Below, in pieces: positions 16,822 through 24,917 of a DNA stretch of 64,000 nucleotides; within the stretch, counting starts at the first letter, position 1; every line of letters starts with the position of its first letter. The stretch spans positions 1-64,000 of the forward strand of contig JANRLS010000229.1 of assembly GCA_033762315.1 (NCBI GenBank), in the 5' to 3' direction. Below the pieces are notes generated by a model. That model had not been told where the DNA came from and made no database searches. It saw only the letters and a list, made by a program, of their open reading frames with translations. The position numbers were made by a program, and so were the translations under genes. This DNA is from CAYLLN01 sp033762315 (GTDB taxonomy: Bacteria > Planctomycetota > Planctomycetia > Pirellulales > Pirellulaceae).

Positions 16822-17241
16822 CTAGTAGGTCATGTGGTCGACGACATAGCCGCTAAGCATCCACTCGGTGGCCCGATCAAGAGCGGCCCGCCACTCGGCT
16901 TCCAACTCGTCATTCCACTGGTCGCCATGAAACTGAGCCAACGTAAGCAACATCGCCTCACGGAACTGAGGATAAAGCGAAGGGGGAATGTTTCGGCGAT
17001 GGTGGCGATTTCCCAGCACAACCAGGTAGCTTTCGGCCGCTGGGTACTGATTGAACTGACAGGCGACAACCACCTGTAGACTGTTAATTAGGACTTTCGC
17101 TTGAACTTTCAAGTCGAGCCCGGCAAAAAACGGGGCTGCATCGGGGCAATTCGTGAGGAACTTGTCGTAGAACAGTTGCCCCAACTCCTGGCGTGGGCAG
17201 GCCAGAATCGCATGCAAACTCTGCTGGATTCTTGTTGTCAT
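16822..17241 (-). CDS. single-domain bacterial globin
   Basis: 139 aa. The pattern fits the globin fold: L-F-Y-D-K-F-L (B helix with Tyr), K-V-Q-A-K-V-L (E helix), L-G-N-R-H-H-R-R-N-I-P (F helix; the first His is the probable proximal haem ligand), and a G/H region ending W-R-A-A-L-D-R-A-T-E-W-M-L. There is no reductase or kinase domain, so it resembles the globin part of flavohaemoglobins. It would bind O2, NO or CO in the cytoplasm. It is first in a tight operon with the pyruvate-kinase-like and receiver-HATPase genes, which suggests gas or redox sensing (inference). Confidence 0.82.
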   Translation of the reverse strand: MTTRIQQSLHAILACPRQELGQLFYDKFLTNCPDAAPFFAGLDLKVQAKVLINSLQVVVACQFNQYPAAESYLVVLGNRHHRRNIPPSLYPQFREAMLLTLAQFHGDQWNDELEAEWRAALDRATEWMLSGYVVDHMTY

Positions 17242-17511
17242 GGCAGGCAGCGCCGAGCACAGAACATCGATTCATGATCAGCATAAAGTTGGATTATGAA
17301 GCTGCGGCAAAGGAATCAGGAAGAGCCAATGCGAGTGGGTGCTGGATGAAAGAGGATGCAGAAGGGGCTAGGAGGCTTCATTATTCAGGAAAATATGGCT
17401 GATCCGCTCTCTAATCACGCCAAGAGTGGAGCTAGGCGTTCGCGTACGCCTTCCATGGCGCGGGTCATCCTTTGCCAGAGGGCATCGTTACTGATCGAGG
17501 TCGCCATCTCT

Positions 17512-20274
17512 TTAGTTTGCACACCTCGCCAGCAGCTTTCCGAACGGCTCTTCCCAGCCGGTTCCTTTCAAGCCGGGCGGCGTCTCCAGAAGAAACCGCA
17601 GCAGCGTGGCGGCACCGGCGGGATCGCCGAGTTGCAATTGGGCCAGGGCGACGCTGTATTTCGCTTTGAACCAGCGGGGCGTGCGGGGCTTGGTGCGGCT
17701 GGCGATGATCCGCCATTGGGAGAGGGCCGCGGTGAGCGAAGTTTTGTCGGTGCCAGCCAGGAGCAAGTCGGCATAATCTTCCTGGATCGTGCCGTTGTCG
17801 GGCTGCTCTTTGACCAGTTGGGCATAGGCGGCAAGCGCTTCATCCCGCCGGCCGGCGGCGGCGAGCGCCTCGGCCCGCACCCGGTCGAGCGAGTGGCGCG
17901 CGGCAACTGGCAACTGCGCTCGGCTGGGCCACAGCAGGTCCACGGCGGCCAATTGCACGCGAGCGATCGGGCCGCGCGTTTCCGCCCGACTTTGCCGGGC
18001 CACTTGCGACAAGCCGGCGAGCAGCGCGAGCATCTGCTCGGTCGAGCTCGAGCCGACTTCGCGGACCAGGGCCAAAGCCTCGTCTTGCCGGCTGGGCTGT
18101 CCGGCCAGCGCGACGACGAGCTGCGCCTGGGCCGCCGATTTCCATGCCGACGGCGCATCGGGCGAACGGGCCAAGGCCGCCCGCAGCATCCCTTCGGCCT
18201 CGGCGGCGGCGGTGGGCTGATAATTCAGCACCAGCTCGGCCGCGGCCAAGGCGGCGGTTTGCTCGGCGGCCGAAAAGCGCTCGGGCAATTGATTTTCTGG
18301 CCCCACCATCGCTTGCTGAAATTGCCGCAAGGCCTGCGTCACTTCGTCGGTTTTAAGCACGCCGGCGGCCGCTTGCTGGGCCAGCCGCTGGGGCCAGCAG
18401 GTGGCCAGGCCCGCGATCGCCGCGGCAAAATGGGGGGAACCGCGCGGCACGCCCCCATAGGCCTCGATCGCCGCAGCCCATTGCTGGCGATTCTCTTCGA
18501 GTCGCCCCATCCAAATCCTGGCTTGCGCCGCGCTCTCGGCAGTCGGCCACAGGGCCAAATGCTCGCGCAAAATCGCCTCGTAGTCGCTGGTCGCTCCCGC
18601 ATCGGTTTTGACGACCTGCGCCAGATGCCAGGCCGCCAGCAGGTGCGCCTGGGCCGCTTGCGGATGCGCGGCAAACGCTTTGCCCAGATTGCGAAACCGC
18701 CGCGCTGACTCCGCGTGCCGCTCGCGCTTTTGCTCGACGAGCGCGGCTTTGTAGGCCAGATCGAACGACGCGTTCAGATCGCCGGCCGCCCGCGCTTGGG
18801 CCGAGGCATCGTCATAGGCGGCAATCGCCCGGTCGAAATCTCCCTTCAGGAACAGGCTATCGGCCGTCCGCGACAAGAGCGGCACATTGACGACGCCGGC
18901 CCCGCGGGGAATCGCGGCGACCAAGAGCTGATCGGCACGCCGGCCCCAATAAGGGCCATAAGTCTCGTCGAGAAAGCGGGCCGTTTCGGCGGCTTGATCT
19001 TGGAATCTCCGGGCGGCATCGAGGTCCTTACCCTCGCTGGCGCGTCGGGCTTGTAGCAGAAAAGCCTCAAACCAGGCGAAATCGAGCTCCGCCGCGGATT
19101 GCCCCGCTGCGGTGCGGCCGAGGTCGATGAACCGCTGCATGGCCGGCAGGTTGTTCTTCGCGATGGCGAGGCGAATGAGTTCGGCCCGCGCTCGCAGCCG
19201 CACGCTGGCGTCGATCCCCTCGATATCGAGCCCGGCCACCAGTTGGGCCGCTTCGTCGAGCCTCCCCAGCAGCCGCTGGCATTCGGCCAGGTCGAGTTGA
19301 ATCGCCTGGACCAGCGGATCGTCCGGCGGCAACTGCGTGAGGGGGCGTTGCAAGGTCTCCGTGGCTTGAATGAGCAGCGACAGGCGATCACTGCTGGCGG
19401 GATCGAAGAGCAAAGCCCGGTTGCGATAAGCCCGGGCCAGTTGGTGCTGCACGTGCTGCTGCAGCGAAAAGATCTGCTCGGCCGAAAGTTCCCCTGGCCG
19501 GGGCGCAGTGCGGCGGCGGAGCGGAATTTCACGGGTCAATTCCTTATCGAGCGTTTCCAACAGTTCCGTCGCCTCGCGCAGCGCTTGCCGCGTCGCTTCG
19601 TGCCGATCCGCCGGCAAGGCTCCCGCCTCGAGCTCTTGCCGGCCAAGCTCTCCCTGGGCCAGCAGGGTCAACGCATCTTGCAGGCGGATGAGAACGAGCC
19701 TTGGCGACGGCGGCATGGTCCGCTGGGCATCTTGCGACACGCGGCGGGCGGCTGCGAATATCGCCTCACGCTCGGCAGCCGGCGAGTTGACGGCATGGGT
19801 CGCGAGCGTCCGAATCAGCTCGACCGTCAGCTCCGTCCGTGCCGGCTCGACCAACTGCGGATTCCCAAGCTGGTCGGTGCAATACATTTCGGCCAGGGCA
19901 AATAGTCGCCGCTCGCGCAGTCCGGCCAGGAATTGGGCATCTGGCGACTCGGCCCAGGCGGGGGCGATGAGCAGGAGAGGAAGGAAACCACAAAAGACAC
20001 GCAGGACACGAAAGAACAGGAGGAATTGAACCGCGGATGTCGCGGAGGACGCGGATGAAAGCAGGAAAGGGGACGGGGATAGGATCGTGGTTGGAGCGGG
20101 GGCAGAGACTGAATTGAACAGAAGGCAACGAAGGGAGGAGAGTGGATTCCTGTCCTCCTTCTTCGTTTCCTTGGTTACCTTCTGTTCCCATCCTTCTCCT
20201 TCCTTCTTTTCCCCATCCGCGCACTCCGTGACAGCCGCGGCTGCTCTTCTTCTCTTTCGTGTCTCTCGTGTCAT
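17512..20274 (-). CDS. large exported TPR-repeat protein, uncertain start
   Basis: Up to 920 aa. A signal-peptide-like segment (F-C-G-F-L-P-L-L-L-I-A-P-A-W-A-E-S) is followed by about 800 residues of helical TPR-type repeats, so the protein is probably periplasmic. No ATG, GTG or TTG occurs between the ATG at 20274 and the signal peptide. The ~100 residues between come from intergenic-looking repeat DNA, so the true start is unclear. An R-R-A-S-E-G-K stretch comes from a mini-repeat at 19031-19056. It is downstream of two exbD genes, a common planctomycete arrangement suggesting a role with an ExbD-energised complex. Its 3' end is duplicated at 13775-14029. Confidence 0.8.
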   Translation of the reverse strand: MTRETRKRRRAAAAVTECADGEKKEGEGWEQKVTKETKKEDRNPLSSLRCLLFNSVSAPAPTTILSPSPFLLSSASSATSAVQFLLFFRVLRVFCGFLPLLLIAPAWAESPDAQFLAGLRERRLFALAEMYCTDQLGNPQLVEPARTELTVELIRTLATHAVNSPAAEREAIFAAARRVSQDAQRTMPPSPRLVLIRLQDALTLLAQGELGRQELEAGALPADRHEATRQALREATELLETLDKELTREIPLRRRTAPRPGELSAEQIFSLQQHVQHQLARAYRNRALLFDPASSDRLSLLIQATETLQRPLTQLPPDDPLVQAIQLDLAECQRLLGRLDEAAQLVAGLDIEGIDASVRLRARAELIRLAIAKNNLPAMQRFIDLGRTAAGQSAAELDFAWFEAFLLQARRASEGKDLDAARRFQDQAAETARFLDETYGPYWGRRADQLLVAAIPRGAGVVNVPLLSRTADSLFLKGDFDRAIAAYDDASAQARAAGDLNASFDLAYKAALVEQKRERHAESARRFRNLGKAFAAHPQAAQAHLLAAWHLAQVVKTDAGATSDYEAILREHLALWPTAESAAQARIWMGRLEENRQQWAAAIEAYGGVPRGSPHFAAAIAGLATCWPQRLAQQAAAGVLKTDEVTQALRQFQQAMVGPENQLPERFSAAEQTAALAAAELVLNYQPTAAAEAEGMLRAALARSPDAPSAWKSAAQAQLVVALAGQPSRQDEALALVREVGSSSTEQMLALLAGLSQVARQSRAETRGPIARVQLAAVDLLWPSRAQLPVAARHSLDRVRAEALAAAGRRDEALAAYAQLVKEQPDNGTIQEDYADLLLAGTDKTSLTAALSQWRIIASRTKPRTPRWFKAKYSVALAQLQLGDPAGAATLLRFLLETPPGLKGTGWEEPFGKLLARCAN
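19031..19056 (-). repeat. mini-repeat copy inside the TPR gene
   Basis: On the minus strand this reads AAGCCCGACGCGCCAGCGAG, a typical form of the planctomycete RSVSEG/RRASEG mini-repeat. It lies in frame in the TPR gene and adds R-R-A-S-E-G to a helical region. Confidence 0.6.
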
Positions 20275-20285
20275 TCGTGGTTGCT
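19975..20285. repeat. intergenic-type repeat array at the 5' end of the TPR gene
   Basis: Contains phrases like GACACGAAAG, ACCGCGGATG and TTTCGTGTCTCTCGTG that recur in planctomycete intergenic DNA. An inverted repeat (20116-20134 with 20169-20187, 17 of 19 positions matching) also lies here. It separates exbD from the recognisable TPR coding sequence, although one frame remains open across it. A related phrase lies at 37535-37560. Confidence 0.55.
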
Positions 20286-20744
20286 CTAATTCACCGGCAC
20301 CGTCGTCGCGAATTGCACTTTCTCGAAGCCGACGAGCCGCGACAGATCGAACACATCGATCACGTCTCCCAGCGGCACCTGGCGGTCGGGATCGAGAATG
20401 ACGGGAGCATCGCGCTTGATGCGGGCAATGGTGGCGAGCGTGCCGCGCAGCTCGGCGAGCGTGGCGATTGGCGTTTCGTTCACCTGCCATGCCGGGCCGC
20501 GGCCCGTCCACAGGATGCGAACGACCACATCGTCAAAATCGGCTTCGGGGGGAGGTGGTTCCGTCGGGCTCGCCACGCCGCTGCCGCTGGCGGCGGTCAG
20601 CTGGCTCGGCAGGCTCCGCTCGACGATCGCGAAGCTCGACGACCAGATGAAATAGACCATCAGCAGAAAGACGCAGTCGATCATCGGCGTCAGATTCAGC
20701 TCCAGGCTTTTCCGCTGGTCGCGAAAGGGGGACGGAAATCGCAT
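20286..20744 (-). CDS. ExbD/TolR-family biopolymer transport protein (second copy)
   Basis: 152 aa. The ExbD signature L-N-L-T-P-M-I-D-C-V-F begins a single transmembrane helix, L-L-M-V-Y-F-I-W-S-S-S-F-A, whose Asp is the proton-channel residue in this family. A periplasmic domain follows. The ATG at 20744 overlaps the stop of the upstream exbD gene by one base (TAATG). ExbB, which normally forms the motor with ExbD, is not encoded in this cluster. The TPR gene is downstream. Confidence 0.88.
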   Translation of the reverse strand: MRFPSPFRDQRKSLELNLTPMIDCVFLLMVYFIWSSSFAIVERSLPSQLTAASGSGVASPTEPPPPEADFDDVVVRILWTGRGPAWQVNETPIATLAELRGTLATIARIKRDAPVILDPDRQVPLGDVIDVFDLSRLVGFEKVQFATTVPVN

Positions 20745-21172
20745 TACGGAACGTCCTCCCGCCGATAGACGGCATACGAGACGTTCCAGATGCCGGCCCG
20801 GGCGCAGGCCAGCATGATCGGCTCGACGTGGGCATAGGCCACGCTCCGGTCGCTCCGGATGCGCACCTCCAGGTCGCCCCCATGCGCCGCCAGCCGCTCG
20901 CGCAGGCGGGCGGTCAGCTCGTCGGGCGTTACGGCCCGATTGGCCACCAGCAGCGTCCCGTTGAGCGTCACGTTCACCGTCAATCGCGGTTTGTCGTCGG
21001 CCACCGGATCGCGGCCGCTCTGGGCGGTCGGCAACGGCAAGGCGAGTTGATTCTCTTGCTTGGCGAGATGGCTCGATAGCAGAAAGAAAATGATGAGCTG
21101 GAAAACAACGTCGATCATCGGCGTCATATTGAAGCCGACCTCGCCGCTCGCAACTCGGCTGGGAATTCGCAT
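20744..21172 (-). CDS. ExbD/TolR-family biopolymer transport protein (first copy)
   Basis: 142 aa. G-F-N-M-T-P-M-I-D-V-V-F-Q-L-I-I-F-F-L-L gives the ExbD N-terminal motif and its single helix with the conserved Asp. The periplasmic part ends A-G-I-W-N-V-S-Y-A-V. It is the first gene of a coupled exbD-exbD-TPR set. The upstream region is shared with the divergent phoU gene. Confidence 0.9.
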   Translation of the reverse strand: MRIPSRVASGEVGFNMTPMIDVVFQLIIFFLLSSHLAKQENQLALPLPTAQSGRDPVADDKPRLTVNVTLNGTLLVANRAVTPDELTARLRERLAAHGGDLEVRIRSDRSVAYAHVEPIMLACARAGIWNVSYAVYRREDVP

Positions 21173-21300
21173 CCTTCGATTCTATCCGTGGCCGAATTGC
21201 CCAGGCCACGCCATTGTGCCGGGGCCCCTGGAAGCGCGCGACTACAGCAACACTCGGCGGCCAACTCCCTGAATACCAGTACTTTCAGGTGGTCATTGTA

Positions 21301-21327
21301 TTCATCGAATTTTCACGCAGTCTTCAT
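21301..21327 (+). promoter_or_regulatory. candidate PHO box upstream of phoU
   Basis: Three units, TTCAT (21301), TTCAC (21312) and TTCAT (21323), are spaced exactly 11 bp apart. That is the repeat period of PhoB/PhoP binding sites in other bacteria. A -10-like CATAAT lies at 21348-21353. The site sits between divergent exbD and phoU-phoB genes, so it would fit autoregulation by the PhoB-like protein (inference). The rest of this 344-bp gap shows no gene. Confidence 0.5.
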
Positions 21328-21516
21328 ATTACTGCGGCACGTTTGTTCATAATGAAAACACGTCGGGAGCGGTCCGCAGTGTTGCTCCAGCGGCCTTAAC
21401 CCTTTGCGGCGCAACGATCTACGAATACTATGAACTTGCGAGACACCTCCCCCTAGCTGGCTGCCGACCAAGAACCCCGGCATTCCCGCCCCAGCCCTTT
21501 CGCCGCCTCAGCCGAT

Positions 21517-22194
21517 ATGAGCAAGCACCTGCAACGAGACATGGAGCACCTCAACAGTGAGTTGCTCGGCATTTCGTCGGTCGTCGAAGAGATGATCGAC
21601 CATGCTACTCAGGCGCTGGGTGCCCGCCGGTCCGACCTCGTCGAGAAGGTCGTGAAGGCCGACAACTATGTCGATGAGCACGAAGTACACGTCGAGGAAG
21701 AGTGCCTGAAAATCCTCGCCCTTCACCAACCGGTGGCGGTCGATTTGCGGCGTATCGCCACGGTCCTCAAGATCAACAACGACCTGGAACGAATCGCCGA
21801 CCTGGCGGTGAGCATTGCCCAGCGGGCCCAAGCCATCGACGAGTTTCCCGCGTTTCAGATTCCCGAACGGTTGCCGAAAATGGTGGTGCTGGCCACGCAA
21901 ATGGTCCGCGGCGTAATGGACGCCTTCGTCAATGCGGACCCGATTGCCGCCCGGCGAATCATGGCGATGGACAGCCAGGTCGATCAGTTCAACCGAGACA
22001 TGATCGACGAAATCCAAACCGCGATGCAGAAGCAGCCGCAACTGGTTCCCCCCGCGGTGCATTGTTTTTCCGCCGTCCGCCACATCGAGCGGATCGCCGA
22101 CCACGCCACGAACATCGCCGAAGATGTCGTCTATCTCGTCGAGGGAGACATCGTCCGGCATCGCCACAATCACAAGCTATCCCCTTCCGCCTAG
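21517..22194 (+). CDS. phoU: phosphate signalling protein PhoU
   Basis: 225 aa with two repeats of the three-helix PhoU domain. Characteristic metal-binding acidic stretches are D-N-Y-V-D-E-H-E-V and I-N-N-D-L-E-R-I-A-D, and then H-I-E-R-I-A-D-H-A-T-N-I-A-E in the second repeat. Known role: links the Pst phosphate transporter to the PhoR kinase and keeps the Pho regulon off when phosphate is sufficient. The pst transporter genes are not in the window. A phoB-like gene follows after 9 bp, and a candidate PHO box precedes it. Confidence 0.95.
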   Translation: MSKHLQRDMEHLNSELLGISSVVEEMIDHATQALGARRSDLVEKVVKADNYVDEHEVHVEEECLKILALHQPVAVDLRRIATVLKINNDLERIADLAVSIAQRAQAIDEFPAFQIPERLPKMVVLATQMVRGVMDAFVNADPIAARRIMAMDSQVDQFNRDMIDEIQTAMQKQPQLVPPAVHCFSAVRHIERIADHATNIAEDVVYLVEGDIVRHRHNHKLSPSA

Positions 22195-22203
22195 GATTCG
22201 CTC

Positions 22204-22911
22204 ATGGCCAAGACGAAAGTCCTGCTCATTGAAGACGACCGCTCGATTTCCGAAGTCGTTTCGTACAACCTCAAGCAAGCGGGCTACGAAGTGCTGACCG
22301 CCAGCGACGGGCAAGACGGCCTGCTGCAAGCTCAGATCAAGTCGCCGGACATCGTCATCCTCGATCTGATGCTGCCCGTGGTCGATGGGCACGATGTCTG
22401 CCGCCGCTTGCGGGCCGATGCCTCGACGCGCGACATGCTGATCGTCATGCTCACCGCCAAGGCCGAGGAAAGCGATGAGTTGATCGGCTTTTCGCTCGGT
22501 GCCGACGACTATGTCACCAAACCGTTCAGCGTCAAGGTGCTGCTCGAGCGGATCAAGGCCCTGCGCCGTCGCCGCTCGGGGGACGCGCCGAGCGACGAAG
22601 TGACCACGCGGCTGGGTGTGTCGGTCGATCGCCGCCGCCATCAAGCCGTGGCCGAGGGGAAATCGCTGCAGCTTACCCGCAGCGAATTCCGCCTGCTCGA
22701 TACGCTCATCCGCCAGCCGGGCCGCGTTTTCCACCGCACCGAGCTGATCGACGCCGCCCTGGGCGAAGACACGATGGTCATGGAGCGAACCATCGATGTT
22801 CACATCCGCGCCCTCCGCCGCAAGCTCGGCCCCCATGCCGACGTGATCGAAACGGTCCGTGGCGTCGGCTATCGCTTTCGCGACACTGAATTGGCCGAAG
22901 CCATCGCGTAG
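22204..22911 (+). CDS. phoB: OmpR/PhoB-family response regulator
   Basis: 235 aa. The receiver domain has D54 in I-L-D-L-M-L-P-V-V-D-G and a conserved Lys in D-Y-V-T-K-P-F-S. A C-terminal winged-helix DNA-binding domain follows, with L-T-R-S-E-F-R-L-L-D-T-L and R-T-I-D-V-H-I-R-A-L-R-R-K-L-G, typical of PhoB. It is coupled to phoU, which supports the phosphate-response assignment. A PhoR kinase gene is not next to it; the next gene is a protease. Confidence 0.92.
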   Translation: MAKTKVLLIEDDRSISEVVSYNLKQAGYEVLTASDGQDGLLQAQIKSPDIVILDLMLPVVDGHDVCRRLRADASTRDMLIVMLTAKAEESDELIGFSLGADDYVTKPFSVKVLLERIKALRRRRSGDAPSDEVTTRLGVSVDRRRHQAVAEGKSLQLTRSEFRLLDTLIRQPGRVFHRTELIDAALGEDTMVMERTIDVHIRALRRKLGPHADVIETVRGVGYRFRDTELAEAIA

Positions 22912-22948
22912 CGCCGGAATCCGTGGATGGCCGTGGTAGGATGAGGCA

Positions 22949-24382
22949 ATGCCAGCCTCGTCTCCGGAATCGGCCCGTCGCACGCCGCGCACCTGGCGGG
23001 GATCGCTCTTGCGCGGCGGGGCCATTGCGGCTTGTGGCCTGCTTCTCGTCTGGCTTGTGGCCACCAACCTCGATTGGAGCTGGCTCGGCCGGCGCGCGCC
23101 ACTCCCGCCGAATCGCGTCCCCCCCTCGTCCACCGCCACGGCGACCAGGCTGCCCGCCGAAGCGGCCGATCTGCTCCGCCGCGTCGAGCCCAGCGTCGTC
23201 CTGATCGAAGCCGAAAGCCCCCGCGGCCTGTCGCCGATTGGCGCCGGGTTCGTGGTCGATTCACGGGGGCTTATCGCGACTAGCCTGCATGTGTCGTCCA
23301 CCGCCACCAGCGGCGTCGTTCGCTTTCGGGACGGCGCGATGTTCGAGATCGCCGGCTATGCGGCGGTTGATCGTGAGCATGATCTGGCCCTGCTCGTGCT
23401 ACGCGGCGCGGCGGACCTGTCGTCGCTGGCGCTGGCGACCGGCGATCCACCCCCCTTATCGCCGATTATCGCCATCGGCCATCCGCAAGGCGCGCTCTTC
23501 TCCCCCTTCGATGGCAAGGTAAGCCGCGTGATTACCACGAGCGAGCTAGCTCCGGGAACGCGGCGGTTCGTCTCCGAGCTGACCGGCAGCCAGGCCAATC
23601 AGCGGTGGATTCAGCACACCGCGAATCTGTCGGATGGCAATAGCGGCGGCCCGCTCGTGAATCTCGCCGGCGAGGCGATCGGCATCAATACCTGGGTCGA
23701 TCGCCAGACCGGCTTTGGTTATGCGTTGCACGCGGCCGCCATCGCCGAGCTTCTTGCCCGGGCGACCGACGACCTCGAACCGCTCGCCCGCCACGCCACC
23801 AGCGAGGCCCGCCTGCAAGCGCAGCTTTGGCAAACCTCGGCCGACAACCTGCGCGAGTTGCATGCCGCGGCTCAGGCGCTGCGCTGGCGGCCCGCCAGCC
23901 GCGGCGACTACGCCCGCCTGCAAGAGCTGGCGTGGGGAATCACCATCGCCAACCGGCCCGATTTGTTCGCCGCCCGCGCCGCCTTGGGCGACCGGCTCGA
24001 TGAGCTGGTGCGCGAGGCGGACCGCGTCGTGGCCGATTTGCGCCGAGTTCAGTGGAACGATATCGGCGCAATCACCCTGCTCAACGAGCACGCCGCCGCC
24101 GAAGTGGGCCGCCCACTCGCGGGGCTGGTCTTTCTGGGAACCATCGAACGCGTCGTTTCCGCGAAGAACGGCGATCTGGCGGCCATCATGCGCCTCGCCG
24201 GCTTTGAAACTCGCCTCCTCGTGCCGCTGCCCGGCAAGCTGAACCCGCCGGCTGCCGGGGCGCAGTGCCTGGTGGTCGGCGTGAATGACCGGGGCCGCAC
24301 GGTGCAATACGGCGACAATCCGCTCGATCCGATCGTCCTGCCAGTGCTTGTTGCTCCCGTCGTGCTGGAGCTGGAGCTATAG
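22949..24382 (+). CDS. membrane-anchored trypsin-like serine protease (S1C/DegP-like, no PDZ)
   Basis: 477 aa. One N-terminal transmembrane helix (A-A-C-G-L-L-L-V-W-L-V-A) anchors an extracytoplasmic protease domain. The catalytic triad is visible: H114 in A-T-S-L-H-V-S-S, D145 in E-H-D-L-A-L-L, and S232 in D-G-N-S-G-G-P-L. The ~220 residues after the protease domain are helical and contain no recognisable PDZ domain, unlike DegP. It follows phoB by 37 bp on the same strand. A link to the Pho response is possible but not shown. Confidence 0.85.
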   Translation: MPASSPESARRTPRTWRGSLLRGGAIAACGLLLVWLVATNLDWSWLGRRAPLPPNRVPPSSTATATRLPAEAADLLRRVEPSVVLIEAESPRGLSPIGAGFVVDSRGLIATSLHVSSTATSGVVRFRDGAMFEIAGYAAVDREHDLALLVLRGAADLSSLALATGDPPPLSPIIAIGHPQGALFSPFDGKVSRVITTSELAPGTRRFVSELTGSQANQRWIQHTANLSDGNSGGPLVNLAGEAIGINTWVDRQTGFGYALHAAAIAELLARATDDLEPLARHATSEARLQAQLWQTSADNLRELHAAAQALRWRPASRGDYARLQELAWGITIANRPDLFAARAALGDRLDELVREADRVVADLRRVQWNDIGAITLLNEHAAAEVGRPLAGLVFLGTIERVVSAKNGDLAAIMRLAGFETRLLVPLPGKLNPPAAGAQCLVVGVNDRGRTVQYGDNPLDPIVLPVLVAPVVLELEL

Positions 24383-24516
24383 CCAGCGCCGCGCCGCTAG
24401 CAGCGCCGCGCATTCGGCACAATCCGCGCATTCTGCTCCAAGTTCGCGCGCTCCCCGCGCCGATGACCCTTCGTGGAGCTGTGCGCCGCCGCGCGCAAAA
24501 CTCGAAAGGGACATCG

Positions 24517-24912
24517 ATGGAAAACGCGCAATTCATGCAGGCCGTGCAGGAGTGGGCCAATACCATCCTCGTGTGGGTCGGCTTCGGCACACTGGTGGGA
24601 CTGCTGGCCAAAGCGATCATGCCCGGCAAAGACCCGGGGGGAGCGGTCGCCACCCTGGCGATGGGAGTCGCCGGCACCGTCATCGGCTGCGCGGTCCTGT
24701 CGTACTTCTGGAAGGGACAGATCGTGACGCCGATCAGCCCGGTCGGCTTTTGCGTGGCGACAGCCGGGGCCTTTGTCCTCTTATTCTTCTATAAGCTGCT
24801 CGGCGGCTATTACTTTCGCGAAGACGAAGGCCCCCTCACGCGCCGCCGCGGCATCTTCACCACGCGCCGCCGCCAACCCGCCACGACTGTCGTCTATGAA
24901 GACGATCACTAG
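24517..24912 (+). CDS. GlsB/YeaQ/YmgE-like small membrane protein
   Basis: 131 aa from the ATG at 24517, which has AAAGGG at a good distance upstream; the open frame begins further left. Three hydrophobic segments are separated by Gly-rich turns (G-F-G-T-L-V-G-L-L-A-K, G-V-A-G-T-V-I-G-C-A-V-L and a third near V-A-T-A-G-A-F-V-L-L-F). This pattern resembles transglycosylase-associated stress proteins. The C-terminus is Arg-rich, and the biochemical role of the family is unknown. The gene converges closely on the adenine deaminase gene (5-bp gap). Confidence 0.6.
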   Translation: MENAQFMQAVQEWANTILVWVGFGTLVGLLAKAIMPGKDPGGAVATLAMGVAGTVIGCAVLSYFWKGQIVTPISPVGFCVATAGAFVLLFFYKLLGGYYFREDEGPLTRRRGIFTTRRRQPATTVVYEDDH

Positions 24913-24917
24913 CGGCA

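Noticed and set aside
17433..17451. AGGCGT...ACGCCT hairpin after the TPR gene as a terminator
   Set aside because: The stem is short (6 bp) and no T-run follows it on the minus strand, so a terminator call is not supported.
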